Shown here: in pieces, positions 44,641 through 56,872 of the stretch
Position numbering within the stretch: position 1 is the stretch's first letter
How the letters are laid out: every line of letters starts with the position of its first letter
NCBI RefSeq assembly: GCF_000341285.1
Contig: NW_005178430.1
Coordinates: 62,001-126,000 of the forward strand
DNA: 64,000 nt
Reading direction: 5' to 3'
Source: Galdieria sulphuraria
Lineage: Eukaryota; Rhodophyta; Bangiophyceae; Galdieriales; Galdieriaceae
Program-made: the position numbers and the translations under genes
The notes under the pieces: model-generated
The model's input: the letters and a program-made list of their open reading frames with translations, nothing else
Told to the model about the DNA's origin: nothing
The model's database searches: none

Positions 44641-47600
44641 GTAACGAATGGCGATCCCTTCTTTGGTAAGCCATGATAAAATAGGTTCTGAAAGGTGTTG
44701 TGGTGATGGACGAATTACACCCAATCCTGAAATTTTCTTTTCTATGACAAGTTTGACTGCCATAGCACATGTTATTCCAACTGTCCTCGCCATTGCTGTA
44801 TATTTGTATGCTTCTCTATTCCACTGCATGTCTCCCACTTCACTTAAAGTTGCTGTAACCGTATGCATTGCATGAGAGTTTTTCAGTCGATACTGAACTT
44901 GCACAAGCATAAACACGGCATCTTGTTCATCTCCATCAAGTGTCAAATACTTTTCCAATATCGTAGCCAAAGCATCGACAGGACTTTCTGTGTCTTTCAG
45001 TAGTTGACAAAGTTCGCCATCAAATAAGCCAAGCCACTCCAAGGCCTCCATGGCTTTGTCTGCTTGACAATCGGATAACTGATGATCCTCCAACAACTGT
45101 CTTCCGTATTCCCAGTGAGAAGCAATCAAGCTTCTAGCTTCTTCTCGTAAATGTTGTTGATCAACGTTTCCCACAACACAACGCAAAAGAAAGTCATTTT
45201 TGGTAGTTTCTAATAGGCCTACTGCTGTGCAACCATGCATCACCTGACAAAAGCCTTCGTATCGCAATGTGCCTCTTAATACTGTTTCTGCTTCCGGTAT
45301 TTGATACTAATATGGATATAAAAAAAGCCTATATATATCTCTCTCTATGGATACGAAAAGAAAGTTGCCCTTACCTCTTCGATATACAGAGTAGAGTCAC
45401 GATTAGGTAAAACTTCCAATGGAAGAGGAACATCTGGAAATACATCGCTTCCAACTGGTCTCGCACAAGTCATCAAATATTTTCCTGAAACTTGAATCAG
45501 TTTACCATCTTTTTTGAATTTCGCATCCGCTTGGCTAGCAACTAAAACACCCTTTGGACTCCAACTGAACTTGTAAAGAAATGGATTGGAATGTGCACAC
45601 TGAGGCGCAGGTAAGCCTCCACACCAAGAATGAAAAGATACTATTTCTCCATTTTGGGAACGAACATGTGCAATGAGCTTATGTGCAAGCATATGATCGA
45701 TTCCTGGATCTAAACCCACTTCATTCACGAGCATAACATTTCTTTCCTTTGCAGTTGGATCCAATTTCTGAATTTCTGCGGATACATAGGAAGCTGTTAC
45801 AAAGTGTTTCCCAATTTCAACACATAAACGGGCAATATTTGCATGAAATTGCGACGGCAATAGACTAACCACCACATCATGATGCTCAATCAACTCCTTC
45901 ACGACTTTCATATCTTCCATAGTCAAGTACTAACAAACATGAGGAAATGAAATGCAACCAAAGATGAATACATACCATCGTCTGAATATTGGGTCTATTT
46001 CTGGCAAGTTGAATAGCTGCCTGAGGTTCGTTACTTGCAATAGTCAATTCATATCCTTCCTTATCTGCTAAATAATCTATCAATGGAGCAGCTACTCTTC
46101 CAGAACCCAAAACGAGTACTTTTGGAGAACATGAATGACTCTTCTCGTATACATCCTTGACTTGTAGTGTTGTCTGAGATGTTTCTTTTAAGATATTGCT
46201 GTCTTTTACAGATACTATTTCCAACTTCTTCATAACCAATTCTGCTTGTTCCTCAGAATTGGCGTCTAAACGTAACAATAAAGTGGATGGCATATTCCTA
46301 GTTTGTCCTATTGACCAACGGAGAATTTCAAAACTACAATGCTCTTCCTCAATAATATCCAATGCTTCGTTAATAGCTCTAGAGTCAAATAAGTGTCCTT
46401 TAAGTAACACTTGTCGGTGAAACCTTTGTGACTCGCTTGGTTTCGCTTCATGAATTTCTCGCAAACGAGATATATAGGAAAAGTGAGGAGTTAATTTACC
46501 ATTTGTGGCTATACAAGCTCGTTGCAACTCTAAAGGTAAGTCGTCAAAATTCAATTCTGTGGACTTGTTAGGCACATGAGTTGCCAACTTAGGTAAAAAG
46601 GACATAAGAGAATTACTAAAATGTTCCGAAGACTCTTTTGCTAACTCTGCAGGTAAGTTATCTGTTGCATGAAATAGAATACCCCGATCCGGAAGACTAC
46701 TCAGGTCATCCAAACAATCCTTGCTGATAGGATCATATATATAAAAGGGATCTTCAATACTTGTGAATTTCTTAAGAGATTCAATGGCACCCTCATGATC
46801 ACAAGTAATATCACATATTCCAATCAATTTTCTCTTTCTTTGTTGAGATTGCAAAGTTACAATGCTTTGTAGTTGGTTGTCAGTAAGTAAACGACAAAAA
46901 GACCTTTTCAATGCACACAATATTGAGTATATACAGCTACATACCGATAAGTCAACTTACATATCCCAATAAGAACCATGTACAATAACTGAGACATAAG
47001 GTGCAACTACTTCGTGAAAAATGGGTTTATAGCGGGAAGGATTACAATAATAATCAGACTTGGAAAACTTCATATTAGAATCTACTGGAGTCACCATATG
47101 TTCAGTTGTGACAACACAATAATATATTCGACGTCTCATATCTTCCGTTACTGATGAGCATGAAAGAGTTGCTAAATCCTCCACATTCACTTTCATACAA
47201 GGCAACAAAGTCAATATTTCTTGGACCCCTTGACTAACTCTGCCGTTTCCAGTGACTGCAAAAATAAATGGACACAACTCTTTTGGTAGACCTCTCTCTT
47301 CTATCATTCTTCCAACACGTATAACAGCATCTTTGGCAGTTTCCAAGTCTGGATACATATACGCTGATCCCATATGAAGAAATGCAGTGTTGTATCTCAG
47401 CGCCAACAGACGTTCACCAAGACCTCTTAAAAAGGTTATAGTTCCTGCCAAACCTGCGAATCTTCCAAAAGCAACAAGCCTCTTCCCTGGAAGTTTTCCT
47501 TCAGAAGGATCAAGGGAAACTTCAACTATGGCTTCGTAATCAATGAGACGAACTTTCCTCTCTAATACTGCATCTAGTAAAGGCATATTTTCTGGCTGTG

Positions 47601-47892
47601 CTTTGATAGTATGACTAAACATACAAAAAGTTCTTTGAGGAAGCAGCGAAGCAACTGAAACCTGCTTTACTCCCAAAATTGTCCCACAAACACTCAAGTC
47701 TTCTGTTACAGTAGCTCCAGCCTCTTCATATGCCTCATCAGGAAAAATACGAAGCTTCGAGGGTTGAACATAAACTTTTATTCCTAACTCTACCAATTTC
47801 CTTACATGATCTGGAACGATAGGAGTCCTCCTTTCCCAGTGACTTCTAGTTTCTCTAATAATACCAAGTGATAAGTATTTTTCATCCGACAT
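44629..47892 (-). CDS. LKR/SDH: Bifunctional lysine-ketoglutarate reductase / saccharopine dehydrogenase
   Basis: Catalyses the first two steps of lysine degradation: lysine to saccharopine, then to aminoadipate semialdehyde plus glutamate. Exons 46961-47892, 45976-46903, 45375-45929, 44629-45306; 1030 residues (plant LKR/SDH ~1060, human AASS 926). LKR half: LSLGIIRETRSHWERRTPIV, FGRFAGLAGTITFLRGLG, AVTGNGRVSQGVQEIL. Linker and SDH half: KVLVLGSGRVAAPLIDYLAD, DVVVSLLPSQFHANIARLCV, NEVGLDPGIDHMLAHKLI, GGLPAPQCAHSNPFLYKFSW, LRGTLRYEGFCQVM. No organelle leader is apparent. The acceptor of intron 1 was placed to give YWDMSFCRLL; nearby alternatives are possible. Head-to-head with ALDH7, tail-overlapping with the alpha-galactosidase. 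Confidence 0.94.
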
Positions 47893-47978
47893 ATTTTGCT
47901 ATCGGTCTCCAAAAACTTCACAAATACTCAAAATATTTGTGTCTCAGGACAAACAGGAAATGTCTAAAGGACTTGATA
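47893..47978. promoter_or_regulatory. 86-bp shared divergent promoter, LKR/SDH and ALDH7
   Basis: The start codons of two consecutive lysine-catabolism genes face away from each other across 86 AT-rich bases, so both promoters and both 5-prime UTRs must fit or overlap here. No known motif recognised. Confidence 0.6.
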
Positions 47979-49701
47979 ATGGCATTGGAATATGAGCAAC
48001 ACTTGTTTCTTAAGGAGCTTGGCATAGAACCAGAAAACTTGGGCTGTTTTTCAGGTGAATGGAAAGGATCAGGGGAAGAGATTCTTTGTTATAATCCTAC
48101 AAACAATAAAGTTATAGCCAAAGTAAGAGCAGCAAGTGAAGAGGACTATGAGTGGTGTGTCAAACGTGCCCTTGATTGCAGGAATCTTTGGTCTTCAGTA
48201 AGTATTAAAGTTGGCTGTTGGAGAGTTTTCACAATGTTTCAAGTTGCCTATGCCTACAAGGGGAGAAATAGTGCGACAAATTGGTGATGCACTACGTGAG
48301 AAGAGGCTGTTACTTGGAAAGCTCATTTCACTGGAAATGGGTAAAATTCTTGCAGAAGGCATAGGTGAAGTTCAAGAGTTTATTGATATTTGTGACTTTG
48401 GTGTGGGTTTATCTCGTCAATTATCTGGCAAGTGCTTACCTAGTGAAAGGCAAGATCACGTTATGTTCGAGATGGTAAGCTCCTATATCGGTTTCGTTGA
48501 TTCTATTGAAGCAATCTATTTCAGTGGCATCCATTAGGAGCTGTTGGATATATAACTGCCTTTAATTTTCCTTGTGCTGTGTTTGGTTGGAATAGTGCAA
48601 TCTCTTTGGTTTGTGGAAATGTGCAGATTTGGAAGCCAAGTGAGACCACTCCTTTGGTAGCCGTTGCTTTGACCAAGATAATTGCTCAAGTCTTAAAAAG
48701 TAATGGATATCCTCCAGAAATCGCTTCCCTAGTAATAGGATGTGGTGCTATTGGAGAAAGACTGGCTAAAGATAGTCGATTGCCACTCATATCCTTTACA
48801 GGATCTACCAAGACTGGACGAAAAGTATCCAAGTTAGTACACGAAAGATTAGGAAAGACCATTTTAGAGTTGGGTGGAAATAATGCTGTTATTGTTGATA
48901 AGGATTGCAATATGGACATGGCACATAGAGCTGTTTTGTTTGGTGCTGTTGGTACCGCAGGTCAACGTTGTACATCCACCCGAAGACTTTATCTTCATCG
49001 TTCCATTTATAATAACTTTGTGGAGAAATTGGTGGATTCTTATCGACAGGTATTCTAGGCCATTCCTATCATTTTTTGTCATGTATTGAATTGGAAATAG
49101 GTTATTATTGGTGATCCTTTAGATGAGAAGACGTTGATGGGTCCTTTACATACAAAAATGGCGGTAGAAATGTATCAGAAAGGTATCGAAGAAGCTGTTT
49201 CTCAAGGAGGTAAAGTCCTCTATGGTGGTAAAGTGATTAGAGACAATTTTGTGGAGCCTACTATTATTGAAGTGAAGCCACATGCAAAGGTGCGATTGAA
49301 GTTATTTCTTTACCCATTCACTCATTTTTCATTCTTTTTAGTGTGTGCAAGTGGAGTTATTTGCTCCCATTTTATATGTAATGCCCTTTGACACTCTGCA
49401 AGAAGCGATCACGCTCAACAACTCAGTCTCACAAGGTCTAAGTAGTTCACTTTTCAGTAGTCATATGCAGCATGTATTTGAATGGCTAGGCCCTTGTGGC
49501 TCAGACTGTGGCATCGTGAATGTCAATATTGGAACGAGTGGAGCAGAGATTGGCGGTGCCTTTGGAGGTGAAAAAGAAACGGGAGGTGGTCGTGAAAGTG
49601 GAAGCGATGCCTGGAAACAATATATGCGTAGAGTAACAGCTACCGTTAATTATGGAAATGCTCTTCCGCTTGCTCAAGGAATCCAGTTTGGAAGTAGTTG
49701 A
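47979..49701 (+). CDS. ALDH7: Aminoadipate-semialdehyde dehydrogenase ALDH7 (antiquitin)
   Basis: Oxidises alpha-aminoadipate semialdehyde, the product of LKR/SDH, to aminoadipate. Exons 47979-48197, 48244-48474, 48525-49049, 49101-49289, 49342-49701; 507 residues. Very close to human ALDH7A1: [50 protein letters not shown]-type motif ([12 protein letters not shown]), [13 protein letters not shown], catalytic Glu in LELGGNNAV, catalytic Cys in [59 protein letters not shown]. No targeting leader from ATG 47979; the frame is open further upstream but has no ATG. Confidence 0.95.
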
Positions 49702-49819
49702 ATTTTTCGTAAAATCAATTTCTTTTTGTTAGCAAATTCCCTCTTCGCTATTCAAGCAGCTTTGCCATGACTTATCTTCTGCAAATATAACACATAGGAA
49801 ACCCAAATTCTTTCCAGTT

Positions 49820-50776
49820 TCAGTTGTTTGTTGTCTCTTGTTGAGAATTGTCTACATTTCCAAAAAGCGACCAAATATTCCAGTGACATAAAGGACAGTG
49901 GATACCTCCACGAATCATCCACCGCTGCATACAGGCTGTGTGATATACGTGACCGCAATTAAGTTTCAATAATCCCTTCTGTCTACTTTTCTCCTCTTCA
50001 CATTCGACAAAACTATTGGTGGAACGACTAGAACACAATTCCTCTAAACAAATAGCACATACTGCTTGTGAAACAAGCAAATCTGGAGAGAACTGACACA
50101 GATTGCATACATATTCGATCTGTTGTTTTGAAAGAGTAAAAGCTGGATTGTTAGGTCTCCGAAGTGGATGCGATGCCCCATTCTCACTATCAATACCTCG
50201 ATTCATTGCACGGTCTGCATCCATAGTATACATAAACAAATTGGGATGGTTGGGCAAGATCCTCCTCTTATCCAAGTAACACAAACCAAAACCAAAAGTC
50301 ATAAGAATAATTACAACCAATGCAGTTCCAATAGCTGCTCCTGCAGTATCCACTGCTGGAATACCTTCCTGTTCAGTTACGACTTGCGAGATATTAGCAG
50401 GGTTGAAATAGCAGTTATACGAAGATCCAATCGAAAATTGGGAAATATACGACTGAGCTTCTTGCTTAGTGTCTAAAAATGAAGCGCTTTTCGTTTGATA
50501 AGCATACTCTATATTTCCGGATATATTAACTTCAACAACCGGTCTATAGAGTGTACCACTTTGTTCGATAGATGTATTCAACACGGTACAAGACGTTTCC
50601 GTCCAATATTGAGTGGAATCCTTTCCCCTTATTCAGTAATCGTCCTTAACTGACTTTTTTGAACGTACCCTTATTTTTATCCAACTGATGGTCATCCAGT
50701 AGGCAGCTCCAGCCAAAGCTCCTAACAAGAAAAAGGCTCCCAGGCCAATAAATAGTCTCTTTCTTGTCAACAACAT
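49820..50776 (-). CDS. Membrane RING-H2 protein with a DUF3592-like lumenal domain
   Basis: Exon 1 50669-50776, intron of 48 nt, exon 2 49820-50620; 302 residues. Two membrane helices (LFIGLGAFFLLGALAGAAYW at residues ~8-27 and GTALVVIILMTFGFGLCYL near ~125-145) enclose a ~95-residue domain with two Cys (TETSCTVLNT, SSYNCYFNP) and the layout of DUF3592. A cytosolic RING-H2 closes the protein: CAICLEELCSS, LNCGHVYHTACMQRWM, HCPLCHW. Likely a membrane-bound E3 ubiquitin ligase; the DUF3592 link is by pattern only. Confidence 0.75.
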
Positions 50777-51070
50777 ATTGTTACAGAGTTTAAAACGGTA
50801 GCAACTTCCTTTCTCAACAAAAACAAGAGGTCAACTCAAGTTCCATACAACAAAAACTCACTTCCTAAGGAGGTTTTAAGACTCCACTTGCGGGGACGAA
50901 ACCCAAACAAGAAATCCTAAGCCTTATGAGATAAAATGCGCGCCGGTTCAGTTTCCACATTACGTCCATTGGACAATGGTGGGCCACCTCAGGAAAGCTC
51001 CATATTTTTAACACTTTTATTGTATTAGACGAGATAAGTGTCCAGTATTGCTAGTATCATTATTCAGCTA

Positions 51071-51885
51071 TCAGTGTGATCGTTTTGAAACATGTTTTGC
51101 TACATGGGAAATAGTTGGCATCATATAATGTGCTTCACCAATATGGACAGGTTTGGAACGACGCACATGGTTTGGTTCTATATTCCGTCAAGTGAAACAA
51201 ATTTTTATAAAGAAAATGAAGACTTACCACGCTTGAAAGCTTTCACTTGTGAAGATTCTTCCTCTTTCTTGGCCTTTCCCTTTTCTTTTGCTATCCAACT
51301 GGCAGTTGGTCTTTTGTATCCTATTTCATAAGTATTCATAAAGTTTGTTCTATTATATTTCATATCGGAGGTATATTCTAGCTTCTCTTGGAGCTTTTCT
51401 CTTTCTTCTCGAAGTGAACAGTTTTCAGAAAGAATGTTACTGATATTTTCGATACTTTCTTCCTTTCTATCCACTCGTTGAGTATTATGGCTATCTATAC
51501 AAAAATGAACAAATAATTATCACAGCTTCCTTTTAGTTTGTGTTAATTTCGTTCAACAGTGCTGCTTACTTTCTTCAACGGTTTCAGCTTTCAAAGTCAT
51601 AGAAGAGAACATTTCAAAATCAAGATTCTTTTTCGGAGTTCTCTTCTGGTTAGCAATGATACCGAGTGCTACAAGTTCTCTTGTCAATTTGTTACCGGTC
51701 GTCTCTGTGGAACCTTTTTATAAGAGTAAAACAAACTCTGTTGAGATCTAAGAAAGCTTACTATCGTTTTTGATGAAAGATTCCTTATGAGGTGAGTCAA
51801 ACTCGTTGGTTTCTGGAGTCTCATTTTCCTTCTCTACCCGAGAACGACTTTGTAACTTCTTTGAAGAGCTTCGAGTAGTCACCAT
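51071..51885 (-). CDS. Basic coiled-coil protein of unknown function
   Basis: Exons 51762-51885, 51570-51713, 51228-51494, 51071-51177; 213 residues. N terminus is Ser/Lys-rich (MVTTRSSSKKLQSRSRVEKE); residues ~95-130 predict a coiled coil (SIENISNILSENCSLREERE); the C-terminal part is strongly basic with conserved-looking KRPTASWIAKEKGKAKKEEE and RRSKPVHIGEAHYMMPTISH. No family recognised. The last exon depends on splicing at GTAAGT (51227) to an acceptor at 51178; otherwise the protein ends KSSFSL. Charge pattern suggests a nuclear protein (inference). Confidence 0.55.
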
Positions 51886-53360
51886 TTAAAAGGCGGGAAG
51901 GAATTCAAAAATGAGGCAAACCAGCATGTTGGATGTAAAAATGATGGAGTATTCGAAACTATGGAAAACGATAACTTGTCCGAGTTATGTTTCAAACTAT
52001 ATCTGATGATATGCTAATGAGTAGTTGATAGAATGTTTCATCTTCTGTCAGTAGAAGACATTAATAAAATAACCCCGCACGAGTTTGTCGTGCAGTTATA
52101 GAGTCGATATAAAGGAGATCGTTCATTCGAACGGAATCTTCTAGGATGTCTTGTTTTCTTTGTTTCGTAAAATGAGAAACTGAGCTGATAAGAGAAAGGT
52201 TGAATTTGTGTTTACAGACTTCCAGCACCAGACTTGAAAGAATTTGCAAAAATCAAAAGTAACTTGTTCGATTGGTACAAGCAGAGAAAAGTACTTGCAT
52301 ATCATATTGCAGTTGTCTCAAATAATTGAGTTTGTAAATTTTGCAAGCGCAAGACCAAAAATTTCGAGCAACTTGTGACCCTGAAAAGTCATCTTCCCTC
52401 AAAAGATAATAAAGTCCAATTGTGTGCAAGTGGAAACTACTCTCTTTTTCACAAAAGCCAAACCATTCGGTTTCTATAGTTTAGAGATTACCCTCTTAGT
52501 ACAAATTCATCAACGTATCGTGAAAGCTACAAAATGTTTGAAGTGCCAGCATATTCCAAGTCAACTTATCTTCCAAAATCTAACCTGTCTTATGAAAATA
52601 ATTCATTCAAAATGATTCAAACAGTCTGAAAAATTCAATTCAGTCATAATTGCAAGTGATTTTCCTTCTTAACAGTCACTCCTTTTTCAATCTCCACTGA
52701 AACCAAATGAAGCAGTCTTTCTGACTTCAACAAGTAGCTTTCTTCCAAACATTTCCTAAGACATTCGGAATGATGCGTTGCTTCAACAATGTTCTAAAAC
52801 GGGTTCTCGGTGTTTGGATTCTTTTCACTAACATTCTGATGAACATGTAGCTCTTTGAGAAAATATCCTTCGCAACTCTCAGGATATTCCCTCATTCGGC
52901 TCTAATAACGTTAAACATGGAAATATATAAGATGTCAGTGTCTCCTCAATCCGTATCTGCTGGATATTCTTTTTGTGACTAGAGACTTGTTCCCGACACA
53001 CCATGAAATGAAAAGGGCAAAAAACAATTCACCTAAACTTAGCTACTGCTGATTTCTATTATATGCAAAAATTATCAAGCGAGCGAATCATGAAAGTTCA
53101 ATAGAATATCTATATTCATTCTAAAATATTGAATAGCCTTCGATGGCTGGTGATATCTATAATTTCTTCATCGCAATTGTCAATTAAGCCAAGAAGAATT
53201 ACAGACTCGAATATATAGACAGGTTCACCAGTACTAGTTCTAAAAAACCATTCTTTGATAGATAAATCATGTGAATGTATGAAATAATTAGTTTTGTAAT
53301 GAACAGTCCATTATTATTGTAATACCGACTAAAAATGTGCAACAAACGGTTTCTCCACTA
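51886..53360. other. Gene-poor spacer
   Basis: About 1.5 kb of AT-rich sequence without a supported gene. Contains a perfect six-pair hairpin GCACGA-GTTTG-TCGTGC at 52077-52093 and short frames of about 60 codons with no domain. It separates two minus-strand genes. Confidence 0.35.
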
Positions 53361-54305
53361 TCAACCTTCCAAAGAGCGAATCAAATACTCCAGAAAACAG
53401 TAACTCGAAGCAACTTCAATCCATTGTTCTGGGGTTTTCGAACCAGTTCGGAAACGAATGACAAGAGAAAGAACACCAGTTTGGTTTACGCGAAGTCGAC
53501 AAGTGTCAGAAAAGGCCAAAGCTCGCACACATCGACGGATAAAATGCATAGGAAACACAACTCCACCAAACTCATCAGACACATGAAATTCGGCAAAGAC
53601 ATCGGAAGAAGATTCTGTTGGAGATGGAAATTCGATACATACGGATATCCCAATAAAGCCTCCGTACGTATCTGTTGTCCCATCTCTGCCAACACCCTGT
53701 AGGGTTATGGTCGGCATAGGACCTTCCCGCTTCACTGAAACTTTTAGAGCTTCTGTGCCCGCAACATCAATTTCTTGGAGAGCTTCACGCAGCAAATCAG
53801 ACGCTAAAATTGCAGAACAAACTACGGATGATGCAAAGAAAGAAAAGTCAACAGGAGGCTCAGCTTGGATTGTTTTCAAACGACACTGCGTCACAAAATC
53901 TGGATCGTGCAGGATTAGATAAATCGGTTCATTTTCCATGACTTGAACAACTCGAAGAACATTGGCTCTTGAAGTTGACATATTATTGAAGCTTTGTGAG
54001 GTTTGTGTGACGCCCAAAACACTTAGCCCATCTATGAAATCGGTTAGAAACACACAGAATCCTTCAAAATTTTCCGAAACCTCCAACGTCGCAAAGGCAT
54101 TTTGACGAACAAGAATAGAAGCTTGGAAACTCAACTCTTCTTCAACCACCAACTTCAAACCTCCACGAGCAGCTTGTGACACCCATAAAACTTGTTTCTT
54201 GGTCTTTCCAAAATTCTTACATAAACAGGTTAGAGCATCAAAAAACACTCGGGGGGTTTCACCAGTAAGCGAAAAGTTCAAATATGCTTCTTTCTCGCTT
54301 TCCAT
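53361..54305 (-). CDS. RAD1: DNA-damage checkpoint clamp subunit RAD1
   Basis: Second PCNA-like subunit of the 9-1-1 clamp. Intronless, 314 residues from ATG 54305 (upstream GTG in frame not needed). Rad1 features: internal SSVVCSAILASDLLREALQE followed by IDVAGTEALKVSVKREGPMP (compare LREAFSELDMTSEVLQITMS of human RAD1), SDVFAEFHVSDEF, a RRCVRALAFSDTCRLRVNQT strand-helix and the closing FLEYLIRSLEG (compare CFVEYYCCP). Similarity is modest overall but the order of elements is right. Confidence 0.8.
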   Translation of the reverse strand: MESEKEAYLNFSLTGETPRVFFDALTCLCKNFGKTKKQVLWVSQAARGGLKLVVEEELSFQASILVRQNAFATLEVSENFEGFCVFLTDFIDGLSVLGVTQTSQSFNNMSTSRANVLRVVQVMENEPIYLILHDPDFVTQCRLKTIQAEPPVDFSFFASSVVCSAILASDLLREALQEIDVAGTEALKVSVKREGPMPTITLQGVGRDGTTDTYGGFIGISVCIEFPSPTESSSDVFAEFHVSDEFGGVVFPMHFIRRCVRALAFSDTCRLRVNQTGVLSLVIRFRTGSKTPEQWIEVASSYCFLEYLIRSLEG

Positions 54306-54948
54306 ATGGCTGTTTGACACACATTCGATAAATCACTAAAAATTTTTGAAAATTCTTAAACGTCGATCTTCCGAACAATTTGCTTAAGTAATATTCTAGA
54401 TCCTTCTGGTTGCAAATTTTAACTTTCTTGGAGATAAGATACCCTTTACAGAGAGATATTGTTGCTTATAGTTTCTAAAGTAGGATTAGAAATTTTTGCT
54501 CCTACCGAAAAAAGAGTCCATATAATTTCCAAAAACTATTGCCTCTGATCTATTTCCGATGTAAATTTGTTTGCAGGCAGCATTTGAGAACTTTTTATAT
54601 AAAATGTGTGAGGATGAATATGGAAATTGTAATAAAAAAAATATTCAACTTTTATCATTTTGAAATGTCATAGAAGGGTGTGTAGACAAAATGTAAGGGA
54701 AAGTATTTTCATTTTGCAATTAAAGTGGTAAGATGATGACGATATAGTACAAGTCGTGGGTATACTTGATCGTCTCCACTTAAAAATGAAGCGAAACAAA
54801 CAGGGGCCCGCATACTACAGTTATATTATCTTCCTACAGAACTGGGCGAAAGTTGAATAACATTTCCTCGAGTGACTTCATTGAAAAGAAAGTTTTATTT
54901 ATACACATTGTCGAACGAATTGAAAGAATTTAATATTGAAGGATTTTA
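54306..54948. promoter_or_regulatory. Divergent intergenic region, RAD1 / MetRS
   Basis: About 640 AT-rich bases; no gene recognised. Confidence 0.35.
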
Positions 54949-56872
54949 ATGTCGATCAGTCGAATTCATATCCACTTGTGTTTCGCACAACAAGCGCTTA
55001 CGTGCGTTCAGAAGACACATAGCTTTTTCAAACCCTGTCATTTCAATAGATCTTTGGGAAAGTTAGGTTCCCTATTCAAGAAGAGAGGCAAATCTGTAGC
55101 TGCTAGCCGTTCATACAAGGCCTCTCTGGACCGCCACCAAATTCTTAACAGAGAGCAGAAGACAAACTCCTTGTCAGACTTGTCGAAAATATGGAGAATA
55201 AGCTGTAACGATGAGGAAAGAGCAGAGCTAAAAAGTTATGAAGGCAGACGCGTAGTACTGACAACGCCACTATACTATGCTAACGCCTCACCACATATGG
55301 GAAGTGCTTATCCAACCATAGCTGTCGATGTGCTTTCAAGATTCTACAGATTACTCGGAGCAAAGCCAGTTTTCATCACAGGAACCGACGAGCACGGAGA
55401 GAAAGTTGCAACTGCTGCTGCGAAACACAAAAAGAGTCCTCTCGAACATTGCGACTCTGTTGTGGAGCAATTTTTAAATCTATGGAATAAGTTTGGCATC
55501 CGTTTTGACAGATTTATCCGAACAACAGAAAAAGGTCACGAGGCATTGGTTTCACAATTTATTCAAAGGTAATTTGTATTTTTGGTTGTGTTCTCCTGCT
55601 TGATATTATGTCAGAGTTTATGACAACGGAGATATTTACAAAGATACTTATGATGGTCTTTATTGCGTCGATTGCGAAGAATATAAAGATGGCGAAGGCT
55701 TAACAGAAAATAACCTTTGTAAGATTCACCGTAAAGAATGCGTGCAGCGTTCGGAAGAAAACTACTTTTTTGCACTTTCCAAGTATCAAAAAAAGCTAGA
55801 GAAGCTATTAGATGAGAATCCCCTCTTTGTGCAGCCACCTGAAAGACTAAACGAAGTAAAAGGTTGGTTGAGACAAGGTCTACGAGATTTTGCTGTTTCA
55901 CGTGCAAACAATGTTTGGGGAATTCCGGTTCCCTTTGATCCAACACATTCTGTGTATGTTTGGTTTGATGCATTGAGCGGATACCTTTCAGCATTGTTTG
56001 CTTGTGAGGAAGAAGGCATCTCCTTGGACAGGTTGTCAGATTTAGGCTGGCCAGCAGAAGTACACATTATCGGTAAAGATATACTACGCTTTCATGCTCT
56101 ATACTGGCCAGCAATGCTAATGAGTGGTGGATTACAACTTCCTAAGCGAGTATTTGGACATGGTTTCTTGACAAAGGATGGCATGAAGATGGGAAAGTCA
56201 GTCGGAAATACACTTGATCCTGTTGAACTAGTGGATTCCTATGGGAAAGATGCAGTTCGATTCTATTTTATTCGGGGAATAGTTTTTGGAGATGACGGAG
56301 ACTTTTCGAGAGAAAGGTTTATTCAAGTTGTCAATTCAGAATTGGCCAACAATATAGGCAATTTGCTTCATCGCAGTTTGAATCTATTAGGAAAATATTG
56401 CGAGTTTAAAATCCCGGTATCTTCGTCTGCTGTAGTGTCAGCAACACATCCACTAAGGCTAACTGCAGAGTCCATGGCTGAAAAGGCGAAAGTTTGCTAT
56501 CATCGTTTGGATTTTGCCACAGCCTGTGAAACTATGATACACTTAGCAGCGGAAGCAAATCAATACATTGCATATGAACAACCATGGGCTTGCTTTAAAA
56601 GTGGAGAAGCGAACAAGGCTGTCCAGTGTCTCGTCGCTTGTTTAGAAACTGTTCGAATTGTGGCTACGGGCTTATCTCCTGTAACACCCGAGTTTTCTAA
56701 ACAAATTTATTTGTCTCTAGGTTATCCTGAAGAATATTTCAAAATGTTATTCTGGGATAGGGATATGAAGTGGGGTGGTTTGAAAGCAGGTGTTTCGTTC
56801 GATCGACCGAAAGTTATTTTTCCTAAGATTGTATCTTATGAAGAGACTTTGAGCAGCTCATTGAGTCATTGA
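54949..56872 (+). CDS. metG: Methionyl-tRNA synthetase, organellar
   Basis: Charges tRNA-Met. Exon 1 54949-55568, exon 2 55615-56872; 625 residues. The first ~95 residues are a basic leader typical of organelle import. Class I signatures: TTPLYYANASPHMGSAYPTI (HIGH motif as HMGS), TGTDEHGEKVA, and KMGKS in DGMKMGKSVGN. A zinc-type knuckle is visible (YCVDCEEY, LCKIHRKEC). VYVWFDALSGYLSA and HIIGKDILRFHALYWPAML are canonical. It ends soon after the anticodon-binding helices without the C-terminal dimerisation domain of bacterial MetRS. Bacterial/plastid type; probably dual-targeted as in plants (inference). Confidence 0.94.

Noticed and set aside
52077-52093. Perfect six-pair hairpin GCACGA-GTTTG-TCGTGC as a structural RNA
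   Set aside because: A single short stem with no flanking conserved elements; no tRNA, snRNA or snoRNA boxes found around it.
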